NCBI GenBank assembly: GCA_045590715.1
Contig: JAZNRO010000117.1
Location: 1-29,737 of the forward strand
From: RGIG5579 sp045590715
GTDB lineage: Bacteria; Bacillota; Clostridia; Oscillospirales; SIG627
DNA length: 29,737 nt
Direction: 5' to 3'
The notes beneath the pieces were generated by a model, which was not told where the DNA came from, ran no database searches, and saw only the letters and a program-made list of their open reading frames with translations. Each line of letters starts with the position of its first letter. Position 1 is the first letter of the stretch. Positions 5,859 through 13,218 of this stretch are shown piece after piece. The position numbers and the translations under genes are program-made.

Positions 5859-6743
5859 ATGCTGTACTCCGTGATCGACATTGGTTCAAACACGGTAAAG
5901 ATCGCTGTACTGGACACAGAAAACATTTTTCGTCAAGCGCCGGTATTTTTCAAAGCGATCCCCTTTCATATCAAATCAAAAATTGAAAACAACCGCCTTT
6001 TAGAAAAGGAAACGGAAGAACTGGCAGAGGTCATCGCATCCTTTGGAGAGATTTCGGGAAGACTGACGAAAAATCCCCCCATTGCCTTTGCTACCGCTTC
6101 TTTAAGAGGTCTTGAAAATTTAGAAGAAGTGCTTTCTGCCATCCGGAAAAAAAGCGGAATTCCAGTTTCCGTTATCTCCGGAGAAACGGAAGCCTACTAT
6201 TCTTTCCTGGGTGCCAGAGGCTGTGTATCTGCCAGAGCGGGCATTTCAGTGGATCTGGGCGGTGGCTCTACGGAGCTTTTAGCCTTCCGGAAAAACACGG
6301 TCCTGAAAGCAGTTTCCCTGCCCTTTGGCTGTCTGACCCTATACCAGATGTTCTTTGAAGACGGGAAATGTGATATTCCGGGTTGTCGCGCCTTCGTTCG
6401 CGAAAAGTTGAAAAAATCTGCCCCCAGAATGCCCGGCAGCAGTATTCTTCTTTCCGGCGGCAGTGCCAAGGCAGTACTGCGCTACAAGAACTTTTTAGAA
6501 GAAAAGCACAATTTCACCATTCAAAGAAAGCAATTTGATAAAATAGAAGAGCACTTTCTCTCCGGTGATTTAAAAGAGCGCAAAAAAATGGAAGAGGTAT
6601 TAAAAGACCGCTTCCGCCTCATCCCCCCTGCTCTTATCGTTTTCTCTGAAATTGCCGCTCATTACAGAAAGGATCAGCTCTTTGTTTGCCGCAGCGGCGT
6701 GCGGGAAGGCTGTCTTCTGGAATTTCTTGAGAAAAAAGTATAA
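5859..6743 (+). CDS. Ppx/GppA-family phosphatase
   Basis: A 294-residue member of the ASKHA ATPase fold family that hydrolyses polyphosphate or pppGpp. Visible motifs are the phosphate-1 loop VIDIGSNTVK (5-14), the ATASLRG segment, SGETEAYYSF, and phosphate-2 SVDLGGGSTEL, followed by SLPFGCLTLYQMF. The length matches short, single-domain Ppx/GppA proteins that lack the C-terminal HD domain. AAAAGGAA precedes the ATG. Its own promoter is present and no strong terminator follows; the rplS promoter begins 18 bp after the stop. The exact substrate cannot be told from sequence alone. Confidence 0.88.
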   Translation: MLYSVIDIGSNTVKIAVLDTENIFRQAPVFFKAIPFHIKSKIENNRLLEKETEELAEVIASFGEISGRLTKNPPIAFATASLRGLENLEEVLSAIRKKSGIPVSVISGETEAYYSFLGARGCVSARAGISVDLGGGSTELLAFRKNTVLKAVSLPFGCLTLYQMFFEDGKCDIPGCRAFVREKLKKSAPRMPGSSILLSGGSAKAVLRYKNFLEEKHNFTIQRKQFDKIEEHFLSGDLKERKKMEEVLKDRFRLIPPALIVFSEIAAHYRKDQLFVCRSGVREGCLLEFLEKKV

Positions 6744-6760
6744 TTTTTTTCAAAAAACTC

Positions 6761-6789
6761 TTGCATTCCCATTTTCTTTGTGATATAAT
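6761..6789 (+). promoter_or_regulatory. Strong sigma-A promoter of rplS
   Basis: TTGCAT (6761-6766), 17 bp, TATAAT (6784-6789), with the extended -10 TGA before TATAAT. A strong promoter is expected for a ribosomal protein gene. Confidence 0.85.
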
Positions 6790-6801
6790 CACTCCGTTAT
6801 G

Positions 6802-6871
6802 GTATGAATGAATTTGCTTATGCAACCAAGCGGTCCTCTGCCGGCTTCAGTATGAACGCTTGCATTTATAC
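6802..6871 (+). ncRNA. L19 ribosomal protein leader
   Basis: The rplS leader is closed by GTATGAATG (6802-6810) pairing with CATTTATAC (6863-6871) and holds smaller stems such as GCTT/AAGC (6816-6831) and the conserved-looking ACCAAGCGGTCCTCTGCCGG. Position, size and this core resemble the Firmicutes L19 leader, through which L19 is thought to repress its own mRNA. A covariance search would confirm. Confidence 0.6.
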
Positions 6872-6906
6872 TTAAATAAATTATTTTTATTTAAGGAGGG
6901 CCCATC

Positions 6907-7248
6907 ATGGATATGATCAAGGCTTTTACAAACGAGCAGTTAAAGAAAGAAGTTCCCCAGTTCAACGTTGGTGACACCGTACGCGTTCACAACAAGATCG
7001 TTGAAGGCAACAGAGAGAGAATCCAGCTCTTTGAAGGAACTGTAATCGCAAAGAAAAACGGCGGTATCTCCGAAACCTTTACCGTTAGAAGAGTTTCCTA
7101 CGGCGTAGGCGTAGAAAAGACTTTCCCCCTTCACTCTCCCAGAGTTGAAAAGGTTGAAGTTGTTCGCGCCGGTAAAGTTCGCAGAGCAAAACTCTACTAT
7201 CTGCGTGACAGAGTTGGTAAGGCCGCAAAGGTTAAAGAACTGATCTAA
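6907..7248 (+). CDS. rplS: 50S ribosomal protein L19
   Basis: A 113-residue protein of normal length for bL19, with the typical segments FNVGDTVRVHNKIVEGNRERIQLFEGTVIA, FTVRRVSYGVGVEKTFPLHSPRVEKVEV and AKLYYLRDRVGKAAKVKE. It sits at the 30S-50S interface of the ribosome. AAGGAGGG lies just upstream of the ATG. A strong promoter and an L19-type leader precede it, and a terminator-like hairpin follows before lepB. The rplS-lepB-rbgA-rnhB-yraN order is usual in Clostridia. Confidence 0.98.
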   Translation: MDMIKAFTNEQLKKEVPQFNVGDTVRVHNKIVEGNRERIQLFEGTVIAKKNGGISETFTVRRVSYGVGVEKTFPLHSPRVEKVEVVRAGKVRRAKLYYLRDRVGKAAKVKELI

Positions 7249-7310
7249 AACGAAAACCGAATAAAAAAGTCGCTTTGACAACTATATTCGGAATCAAAGC
7301 AGTTGCTTTA

Positions 7311-7342
7311 GGGGGACTTGAAAAGGTCCCCCTTTTGTTTTT
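7311..7342 (+). terminator. Terminator/attenuator between rplS and lepB
   Basis: GGGGGAC/GTCCCCC with an 8-nt loop followed by TTTTGTTTTTG, 15 bp before lepB. I see no good promoter between rplS and lepB, so partial read-through may set a lower level of lepB and downstream genes. A second 7-bp inverted repeat, GCTTTGA/TCAAAGC, lies at 7272-7300. Confidence 0.75.
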
Positions 7343-7356
7343 GAAAGGAAACGGTT

Positions 7357-8307
7357 ATGAATAGACACTGGTCCCCCAATGATTTTTTGGACGATGAAAC
7401 CCCCGGCAGCAAAAATCCCCAGAAACTGGCCCGTCCCGATAAAAAGGATATTCCCGAAAGCAAAAAGGCCAGAGAGGGCGGCTTTGTATTCATCGGAGAA
7501 GAAGATACCGCCATTCCCGGCGCTGACGGCACCCCCATTCCCGATACTTCTTTTCTGACTGAAGAAAAGGCAGAAGAAATAGAAGAAGCAGAAGAAATAG
7601 TAGAAGCAGAAGAAAACGAGGAAGACAGCAAAAAGGAAACTACCTGGGTATTCCAGGATGAAACCTTTGCACCCGAAGGTTCTTCTGATGAGGAAGTTCT
7701 GGAAGTGGATGAAGAGGAACTGAATCCTTCCCCGGAAAAGGAAGGAAAACTTTCTTCCCTTGGCAATCTTTTTGATTGGCTGAAATCTTTCATTTTCTCT
7801 CTGACTGCCGTGATCTTCATTTTCACCCTTTTATTCCGCGGTGTTACCGTAAACGGAAACTCCATGCTTCCTACCCTGGAAAACGGCCAGTATCTTATCA
7901 TCTCCGATCTTCTCTACACTCCGAAAAACGGTGATATCGTTGTGGTCCAGGCCCCCGATTACAAAGAAGGCAAGGAACCTTTGATCAAGCGCGTCATTGC
8001 CACCGAAGGACAGGAAGTAAAGATCAATTTCCTCACCTGGCAGGTCTTTATCGACGGTGTGGAACTAAATGAAACCTATATTTTAAAAGACGATTATACT
8101 ACCATGAACTGCGAAGATATGCGTCCCGATGAAAACGGCGAAGTAAAATTTACCGTGGAAGAAGGCTGCGTCTTCCTGATGGGCGACCATAGAAACGATT
8201 CTTTGGACAGCCGCAGTGAAATGATCGGTCAGATCGACGAGCGCTATATTATGGGAAGAGTGATCCTTCGGGTAACTCCCTTCTCCAAACTGGGAAAGGT
8301 GGATTAA
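7357..8307 (+). CDS. lepB: Signal peptidase I with acidic N-terminal extension
   Basis: A 316-residue S26 signal peptidase. The catalytic serine is S169 in GNSMLPTL and the lysine is K211 in PLIKRVIA; GCVFLMGDHRNDSLDSR is the conserved C-terminal box. One membrane helix (about 143-160) precedes the catalytic domain, which acts outside the membrane. Before the helix is an unusual tail of about 140 residues, low in complexity and very acidic (around 67-90 is built from EEIEEAEE-like repeats); typical Gram-positive enzymes have only a short N-terminus. The tail would lie in the cytoplasm. AAAGGAAAC precedes the ATG. The gene probably depends on read-through from rplS. Confidence 0.93.
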   Translation: MNRHWSPNDFLDDETPGSKNPQKLARPDKKDIPESKKAREGGFVFIGEEDTAIPGADGTPIPDTSFLTEEKAEEIEEAEEIVEAEENEEDSKKETTWVFQDETFAPEGSSDEEVLEVDEEELNPSPEKEGKLSSLGNLFDWLKSFIFSLTAVIFIFTLLFRGVTVNGNSMLPTLENGQYLIISDLLYTPKNGDIVVVQAPDYKEGKEPLIKRVIATEGQEVKINFLTWQVFIDGVELNETYILKDDYTTMNCEDMRPDENGEVKFTVEEGCVFLMGDHRNDSLDSRSEMIGQIDERYIMGRVILRVTPFSKLGKVD

Positions 8308-8311
8308 GGCT

Positions 8312-9166
8312 TTGCCCGGCAATATTATACAGTGGTTCCCGGGACATATGGCGCAGACCCGCCGTATGATCAAAGAAAACCTGGGAAACGTAGATATCGT
8401 ATTTGAACTGTTGGATGCAAGAATTCCCGAAAGCTCCCGCAACCCGGAGATCTTAGCGCTTCTGGGTGACAAAAAAAGAGTTGTTATCTTAAATAAAGAA
8501 GACCTTGCCGATCCGGAAATGAATCAAAAATGGAAGGAAAAATTTCTTTCCCAGGGTCAGGGCGTGGTTCTTATGGACTGCAAAGCCGGAAAGGGCGAAG
8601 GTCAGATCCTGGCGGAAGCCAAACGGCTGCTCTCTGACAAGATCAAACGAGATCGGGAAAAAGGGATGAAAAAACCCATTCGCGCTATGGTGGTGGGAAT
8701 CCCTAACGTAGGAAAAAGCACCCTCATCAACCGATTTGCAAAGACGAAAAAGGCCCAGGCGGAAAACCGTCCGGGCGTTACCAAAACCAAGCAGTGGGTA
8801 AAAGTAGGCGCAGAGCTGGAACTTTTGGATATGCCCGGCGTACTGTGGCCTAAATTTGAAGACGTAGTTACCGGTGAGCATCTTGCCATGACCGGAGCCA
8901 TCAAGGATTCTATCCTGCAAAGCGAAGAGATCGCTTGCCTTTTATGCGCAGAGCTGAAGAGAATTGCACCGAAAAAACTCATTTCCCGTTACCAGATCAA
9001 AGAAAGCGATCTGGAAGGCGACGCCTACGATCTTTTCTGCGCTATCGGCAGAAAAAGAGGACTTTTGATCTCCGGTGGCGAGGTAAACGAAGAACGTTGC
9101 GCCGCTATGCTTTTGGACGAATTCCGTAACGGAAAGATCGGCCGAATTACCTTAGAGGAGCCGTAA
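8312..9166 (+). CDS. rbgA: Ribosome biogenesis GTPase RbgA (YlqF)
   Basis: A 284-residue circularly permuted GTPase. Motif order is G4 NKEDL (61-65), G1 GIPNVGKST (129-137), then G3 DMPG (173-176), as in the YlqF/YawG group. The N-terminus IQWFPGHMAQTRR is the family signature, which supports the TTG start at 8312; the next ATG would cut into it. RbgA is needed for late 50S subunit assembly. The gene starts 4 bp after the lepB stop, and rnhB begins 1 bp after its own stop, so they are co-transcribed. Confidence 0.95.
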   Translation: MPGNIIQWFPGHMAQTRRMIKENLGNVDIVFELLDARIPESSRNPEILALLGDKKRVVILNKEDLADPEMNQKWKEKFLSQGQGVVLMDCKAGKGEGQILAEAKRLLSDKIKRDREKGMKKPIRAMVVGIPNVGKSTLINRFAKTKKAQAENRPGVTKTKQWVKVGAELELLDMPGVLWPKFEDVVTGEHLAMTGAIKDSILQSEEIACLLCAELKRIAPKKLISRYQIKESDLEGDAYDLFCAIGRKRGLLISGGEVNEERCAAMLLDEFRNGKIGRITLEEP

Positions 9167-9167
9167 A

Positions 9168-9767
9168 TTGGATTATACCATTGAAAAAGAACTGATTCCC
9201 GAAGGAATCCAAATCGTTTGCGGGCTGGACGAAGCCGGCCGCGGACCTTTGGCCGGACCGGTATTTGCCGGTGCGGTGATCCTTCCCGAAGGCTATATTC
9301 CGGAAGGTCTCAACGATTCCAAAAAACTTTCCGAAAAGAAACGGGATCAGCTTTTTGAAGAGATCACAAAAAACGCCGTTTCCTGGAGTTTTGGTACGGC
9401 AAGTGCCCAGGAGATTGACGAGATCAATATTTTAAACGCCAGTATGCTGGCAATGAAAAGAGCGGTGGAAAATCTTTCCGTATCTCCGGAGTTTTTACTG
9501 ATCGACGGCAATATTGCCCGGGGGTTTGACCGCCCCGCAGTCCCGGTGATCAAAGGGGATTTCAAATGCCCCAGCATTGCCGCGGCAAGTATCATTGCCA
9601 AAGTCCTTCGGGACAGAGAATGTATGGAAATGGATAAGATTTATCCCGCCTACGGCTTTGCCGGTCATAAGGGCTATCCCACCAAGGCGCACTTTGCCGC
9701 TATTGAAGAAAACGGGGTTTCCCCCATCCATCGGAAGAGTTTTCTGAAAAAAAGAGGTCTTGCGTGA
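9168..9767 (+). CDS. rnhB: Ribonuclease HII
   Basis: A 199-residue RNase HII that removes ribonucleotides and RNA primers from RNA-DNA hybrids. The active-site motif is GLDEAGRGPLAGPV with D21 and E22; the later acidic residue is in LLIDGN, and KCPSIAAASIIAKVLRDREM is the family helix. The TTG start lies 1 bp after rbgA; an internal ATG would remove part of the conserved core. It overlaps the next gene by 4 nt (GTGA). Confidence 0.96.
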   Translation: MDYTIEKELIPEGIQIVCGLDEAGRGPLAGPVFAGAVILPEGYIPEGLNDSKKLSEKKRDQLFEEITKNAVSWSFGTASAQEIDEINILNASMLAMKRAVENLSVSPEFLLIDGNIARGFDRPAVPVIKGDFKCPSIAAASIIAKVLRDRECMEMDKIYPAYGFAGHKGYPTKAHFAAIEENGVSPIHRKSFLKKRGLA

Positions 9768-10144
9768 CAAACAAGGAATTCGGTGACAGAGGAGAATATC
9801 TGGCACGGCTGTTTCTGGAGCAAAAGGGTTACCTTTTTATCCGGGCAAATTACAAAACAAATGGCGGCGAAATTGATCTTATTATGCAGGAAAATGACGA
9901 GATCGTTTTCCTGGAAGTAAAGACCAGAACCGTAAAAAGCGCACAAAGTTTTGGCAGAGGTGCCAAACGGATCGATGAAGCAAAACGCTTTCACATCCTT
10001 CGTGCGGCAAAAACCTTTCTCCGTCAGGAAACGAAATTAACAAGAGGGCTTGTGCCCCGTTTTGATGCCATTGAACTTTATCTGGATGCTCACGATTCCC
10101 AAAAGGTCAGAGTGATCCACACCCCCTGCGCTTTTGGGGTATAA
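9764..10144 (+). CDS. yraN: YraN family (UPF0102) endonuclease-like protein
   Basis: A 126-residue protein with the UPF0102 pattern: N-terminal FGDRGEYLARLFLEQKGY, then GGEIDLIMQENDEIVFLEVKTR, which holds the PD-(D/E)xK-like acidic and lysine residues. It is predicted to be a small DNA-binding or nuclease protein; its biological role is not settled. The GTG start overlaps the rnhB stop (GTGA), indicating translational coupling. It is the last gene of the rplS-lepB-rbgA-rnhB-yraN cluster and is followed by a terminator. Confidence 0.92.
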   Translation: MTNKEFGDRGEYLARLFLEQKGYLFIRANYKTNGGEIDLIMQENDEIVFLEVKTRTVKSAQSFGRGAKRIDEAKRFHILRAAKTFLRQETKLTRGLVPRFDAIELYLDAHDSQKVRVIHTPCAFGV

Positions 10145-10152
10145 CTGATATC

Positions 10153-10185
10153 AAAAAAAGCACCCTCTCGGATGCTTTTTCTTTT
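10153..10185. terminator. Bidirectional terminator, yraN / DUF1540 gene
   Basis: AAAAAGCACCC/GGATGCTTTTT (one mismatch or wobble) with flanking A- and T-tracts between the convergent ends. Confidence 0.85.
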
Positions 10186-10187
10186 CC

Positions 10188-10376
10188 CTATCGGTTTTTC
10201 GGGCGGAAGGTTCCGCAAATGGTATCGATCCCGGCAGTGGCGTAGCTGGGTCCGATGCTGATCTGACGCGCGGTGCAGTACTGGCTCATATCATTGTAAA
10301 CGCAGTTTTTTACGTTACAGCGAAGTCCCTTGATATGCTCCGGCACCGAAGAGGAATCTAGTGTAATCGGTTCCAC
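10188..10376 (-). CDS. DUF1540 domain protein
   Basis: A 62-residue protein with the DUF1540 pattern: C-N-V-K-N-C-VYN, then CTARQISIG...DTICGTFRP. The four spaced cysteines suggest metal binding. Such small proteins are common in spore-forming Firmicutes, but their function is unknown. The start is a GTG after AAAGGAAGTGAT. A weak forespore-type promoter (GTATA, 17 bp, CAAACTA) may lie at 10401-10429 on the minus strand; I would not rely on it. It is divergent from the metallophosphoesterase gene. Confidence 0.85.
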   Translation of the reverse strand: MEPITLDSSSVPEHIKGLRCNVKNCVYNDMSQYCTARQISIGPSYATAGIDTICGTFRPKNR

Positions 10377-10442
10377 AGGATCACTTCCTTTCTTTTTTTA
10401 TAGTTTGCTTTGATTTTTCCATATTATACGAAAGGACCAAAT

Positions 10443-11162
10443 ATGGCTTTATTTACTCTGGCCGATCTGCATCTTTCCCTTTCCGGGGAGAAACCTATGG
10501 ATATTTTTTCCGGTTGGGTCGGTTTTGAAAAGAAATTAAAAGAATACTGGGAATATATGGTCATGCCGGAAGACACGGTGGTCATCCCAGGTGACATTTC
10601 CTGGGCCATGCAGCTTTCCGACGCTCTGACGGATCTTCAGTTTATAGATAATCTTCCGGGAAAAAAGATCCTGATGAAGGGTAACCACGATTACTGGTGG
10701 GCTTCCATGACAAAGATCGAAAACTTTGTAGAAGAAAATAAACTTCATTCCCTTTCCTTTCTTCACAACAACGCTTTTTTTGCGGAAGGCAAAGTGCTCT
10801 GCGGAAGCAGAGGCTGGATGTGCGAAGATAAAATGACCGAAAACGATGAAAAGGTCTTAAAAAGAGAAGCCATTCGTTTCCGCTTATCCCTGGAAGAAGG
10901 CCTGCGGCTTTGTGAGGAAGAAGAAAAACGAAGCGGAAAAAGACCGGAGATCATCTCTTTCTCCCATTATCCCGTCATTACCCAGACCCAAAGAGAAAAT
11001 CCCATTTTCTCCGTGTTAAAAGAATATGATATTAAAAGAGTGTATTACGGACACCTTCATAACTGGGGAACAAAGCCCCTTGTGGAGCACTACGAAGGAA
11101 TTGATTTTACCCTGGTTTCTTCCGACTACCGCAATTTCACTCCCGTTCGCATCGATTTTTGA
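10443..11162 (+). CDS. Calcineurin-like metallophosphoesterase
   Basis: A 239-residue metallophosphoesterase. The metal-binding motifs appear in order: DLHLS (8-12), GDISW, GNHDYWW, SHYP and YGHLHNWG. The ATG at 10443 (AAAGGA upstream) is preferred over an earlier start that would add 11 residues with no ribosome site. The substrate cannot be told. No signal peptide is seen, so it is cytoplasmic. It has its own terminator and is separate from the spoIIIA operon that follows. Confidence 0.9.
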   Translation: MALFTLADLHLSLSGEKPMDIFSGWVGFEKKLKEYWEYMVMPEDTVVIPGDISWAMQLSDALTDLQFIDNLPGKKILMKGNHDYWWASMTKIENFVEENKLHSLSFLHNNAFFAEGKVLCGSRGWMCEDKMTENDEKVLKREAIRFRLSLEEGLRLCEEEEKRSGKRPEIISFSHYPVITQTQRENPIFSVLKEYDIKRVYYGHLHNWGTKPLVEHYEGIDFTLVSSDYRNFTPVRIDF

Positions 11163-11189
11163 CCGATCCAATAGGATCGGTCTTTTTTT
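11161..11189 (+). terminator. Terminator of the metallophosphoesterase gene
   Basis: GACCGATCC/GGATCGGTC perfect 9-bp stem with a 4-nt loop and seven T. The stem overlaps the stop codon. Confidence 0.92.
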
Positions 11190-11199
11190 GTTTTTCCGG

Positions 11200-11211
11200 G
11201 CATAAGATACT
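11200..11211 (+). promoter_or_regulatory. Mother-cell type -10 element before spoIIIAA
   Basis: GCATAAGATACT here is identical to the word in the sigma-K-like promoter at 1645-1656. In B. subtilis the spoIIIA operon is sigma-E dependent. I see no convincing -35 at the right distance, so only the -10 part is supported. Confidence 0.35.
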
Positions 11212-11231
11212 CCATAAGGACGGTGAAGAAA

Positions 11232-12134
11232 ATGGATGATATCAAAAAGCATTTAAAAATATTTCCCCCGGTCATACGATCCGCCCTGGAAAATTTTCGC
11301 CGGTGGGATCAAATCTGTGAAATTCGTCTTCGGAAAGACAGCCCTCTATCGCTGACTTCTTTTGAAGATAATATTCTGATAGACGCCCTGGGCCGGCCAT
11401 GCTCTATGGAGAAGGCTCTGTGTACCGGCGGCGAAGATCTGCACTACGTACTGGGTGCCTTTTGCGGTGGCAGTGTTTACCGTTATTTTCACCATTTATC
11501 AAAGGGCTTTGCCGTTTCTGAAGACGGCTGGCGATTAGGTCTTTGTACGGAAAGAGAAAGCTTTTACAGCTTTTTACCGGAAAGCCCCAGCGGGATCAAC
11601 ATTAGAATCCCCCGCTTTTTCCCCCATGCCGCAGACGATCTTCTGCCCTATTTCAATAGAGAAGGGGTTTCCTCTACCCTGATCCTATCCAAGCCCGGAA
11701 GCGGAAAAACTACCCTTTTACGGGCACTGGCCCTGGCCCTGTCATCGGGCAAGGTAGGAAATCCCTTGCGAGTAGCCGTAATTGACGAAAGAGAGGAACT
11801 TTTCCCAAAGAAATACAAAGAAAAGGGTCTTGTTGACCTCTTATCCGGCTATGACAAAAAGACCGGCATCGAAACGGCGGTGCGCCTGTTTTCCCCGCAG
11901 GTAATTTTATGCGATGAAGTAGGAAACGAAAAAGAGATAGAGGCACTGATCTCCTCCTGCACCGGCGGGGTAAAAGTAATTGCCTCCTGCCACGCGGACG
12001 GGCTTTGTGAGGCAAGAAAGATCAAATTCCTTCAGCCGATTTTAGACTCCGGCCTATTTAAAAAATCCGTTACCATCCGGCAAATAAAAGGGCCCTATTA
12101 CAAAAGAGAACTGATTTGGGAGAATATTTTATGA
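11232..12134 (+). CDS. spoIIIAA: Stage III sporulation protein AA (ATPase)
   Basis: A 300-residue secretion-type ATPase, the motor of the SpoIIIA channel in the mother cell. Walker A is KPGSGKTT (about 154-161), a Walker-B-like VAVIDERE follows near 181, and VILCDEVG near 224 holds a second acidic box. The ATG at 11232 (GGTGA six bases upstream) is chosen over a GTG three codons earlier. The stop overlaps spoIIIAB by ATGA. Confidence 0.96.
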   Translation: MDDIKKHLKIFPPVIRSALENFRRWDQICEIRLRKDSPLSLTSFEDNILIDALGRPCSMEKALCTGGEDLHYVLGAFCGGSVYRYFHHLSKGFAVSEDGWRLGLCTERESFYSFLPESPSGINIRIPRFFPHAADDLLPYFNREGVSSTLILSKPGSGKTTLLRALALALSSGKVGNPLRVAVIDEREELFPKKYKEKGLVDLLSGYDKKTGIETAVRLFSPQVILCDEVGNEKEIEALISSCTGGVKVIASCHADGLCEARKIKFLQPILDSGLFKKSVTIRQIKGPYYKRELIWENIL

Positions 12135-12631
12135 AATATTTTGCTCTCATTTTGCTTTCTCTGATCCCCATCCTTATCGGTATCTGGAAGAGCGAGGATC
12201 TAAAGCAGAAAATGAAACTGCGGGAAGGGTTTCTTGCCTTTTTAGAGGAGATCCGCTTTCAGATCCAAATGTTTAACCGGGATCAGAAAGAAATCTATTC
12301 CGGCTTTGAAAATCTTCTTCTGACAAAATGCGGATTTTTACCGGATTTAATCAAAGAAACAAATGAAAATCCCCTGGGTGCTCTTTCCCGCACCGTAGAA
12401 TTTCACCTGGCCGACTTTTCTTTTTCAAAGAGATCAGAAGATTGTATTCTCTCTCTTTCAAAACACTTTGGCACCCAATCCAGAGAGAGACAGCTGGAAG
12501 AATTGGATGGAAGTATCCATTTTCTGCGGGAAGAAATGGCGCAGGAAAAAGACCGAGTCCTCAATAAGATCAAGACCATACGTATCTCCGGCTTTGCCGC
12601 CGGCCTGGGAATTTTTATTTTACTGATTTAG
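12131..12631 (+). CDS. spoIIIAB: Stage III sporulation protein AB
   Basis: A 166-residue membrane protein with an N-terminal helix (about 4-20), a helical cytoplasmic domain, and a C-terminal hydrophobic end (AAGLGIFILLI). SpoIIIAB is thought to link the AA ATPase to the membrane channel and resembles type II secretion GspF domains. The start at 12131 overlaps the spoIIIAA stop (ATGA) and has GGGAG eight bases upstream. Confidence 0.94.
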   Translation: MKYFALILLSLIPILIGIWKSEDLKQKMKLREGFLAFLEEIRFQIQMFNRDQKEIYSGFENLLLTKCGFLPDLIKETNENPLGALSRTVEFHLADFSFSKRSEDCILSLSKHFGTQSRERQLEELDGSIHFLREEMAQEKDRVLNKIKTIRISGFAAGLGIFILLI

Positions 12632-12640
12632 GAGAAAGAA

Positions 12641-12835
12641 ATGGACGTTACTTTAATACTGAAAATTGCCGGTATCGGACTGCTTTGCAGTATCCTTTGC
12701 CAGGTGCTGAAATCCAGCGGAAAAGACGATCAGGCCGCCTATATTACCCTGGCGGGGATCCTGGTGGTTCTCTTGATGCTCATAGGAGAGATCTCCGCGC
12801 TGATCCAAACGGTGCGAAACACCTTTGGCATATGA
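12641..12835 (+). CDS. spoIIIAC: Stage III sporulation protein AC
   Basis: A 64-residue protein with two membrane helices (about 4-22 and 34-52) separated by the loop SSGKDDQA, the normal size and shape for SpoIIIAC. GGAG precedes the ATG closely. It ends in an ATGA overlap with spoIIIAD. Confidence 0.95.
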   Translation: MDVTLILKIAGIGLLCSILCQVLKSSGKDDQAAYITLAGILVVLLMLIGEISALIQTVRNTFGI

Positions 12836-13218
12836 CCACCCTTCTTATCCTCTCTGCCTTCGGGATCCTGGGGGCAGTGCTTTTAAAAGTAGCAGAGGAA
12901 CTTTCTCCCAAATTTAAGCCTTACCTTTTATGTGGGATAGGCATTCTCTTTTTTGTGATTTTTTTAAAATGGCTCTTGCCCCTTTTTCAGATCTTCCAAA
13001 GCATTTGTGAAAATTCAGAGCAGAAACAGCTTTATCTTCTGCTTTTAAAAGCCCTTGCTCTTTCCTTACTCATATCCTTTTCTGCTTCTTTTTGCCGGGA
13101 TCTGGGAGAAGAAAAGATGGCGGAAAAAATGGAACTGGGTGGAAAGGCGGCTCTTTTATCCCTTTCCATTCCACTGCTAAATGAAATACTAAATTGGATC
13201 GGAGCACTGACAAGTTGA
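12832..13218 (+). CDS. spoIIIAD: Stage III sporulation protein AD
   Basis: A 128-residue integral membrane protein with several hydrophobic helices (MTTLLILSAFGILGAVLLKV, LLCGIGILFFVIFLKW, LLLKALALSLLISFSASF). The start at 12832 overlaps the spoIIIAC stop by ATGA; a longer frame that begins at 12685 lies inside spoIIIAC and was not used. It is the channel subunit paired with AC. Confidence 0.94.
   Translation: MTTLLILSAFGILGAVLLKVAEELSPKFKPYLLCGIGILFFVIFLKWLLPLFQIFQSICENSEQKQLYLLLLKALALSLLISFSASFCRDLGEEKMAEKMELGGKAALLSLSIPLLNEILNWIGALTS

Noticed and set aside
7275..7303. TTGACA before lepB as a promoter
   Set aside because: No -10 element at 16-18 bp; the word is part of the inverted repeat GCTTTGA/TCAAAGC.
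12685..12831. Longer start for spoIIIAD
   Set aside because: The extra N-terminal residues come from spoIIIAC in another frame; the ATGA overlap at 12832 gives the normal SpoIIID-type length for the AD family.
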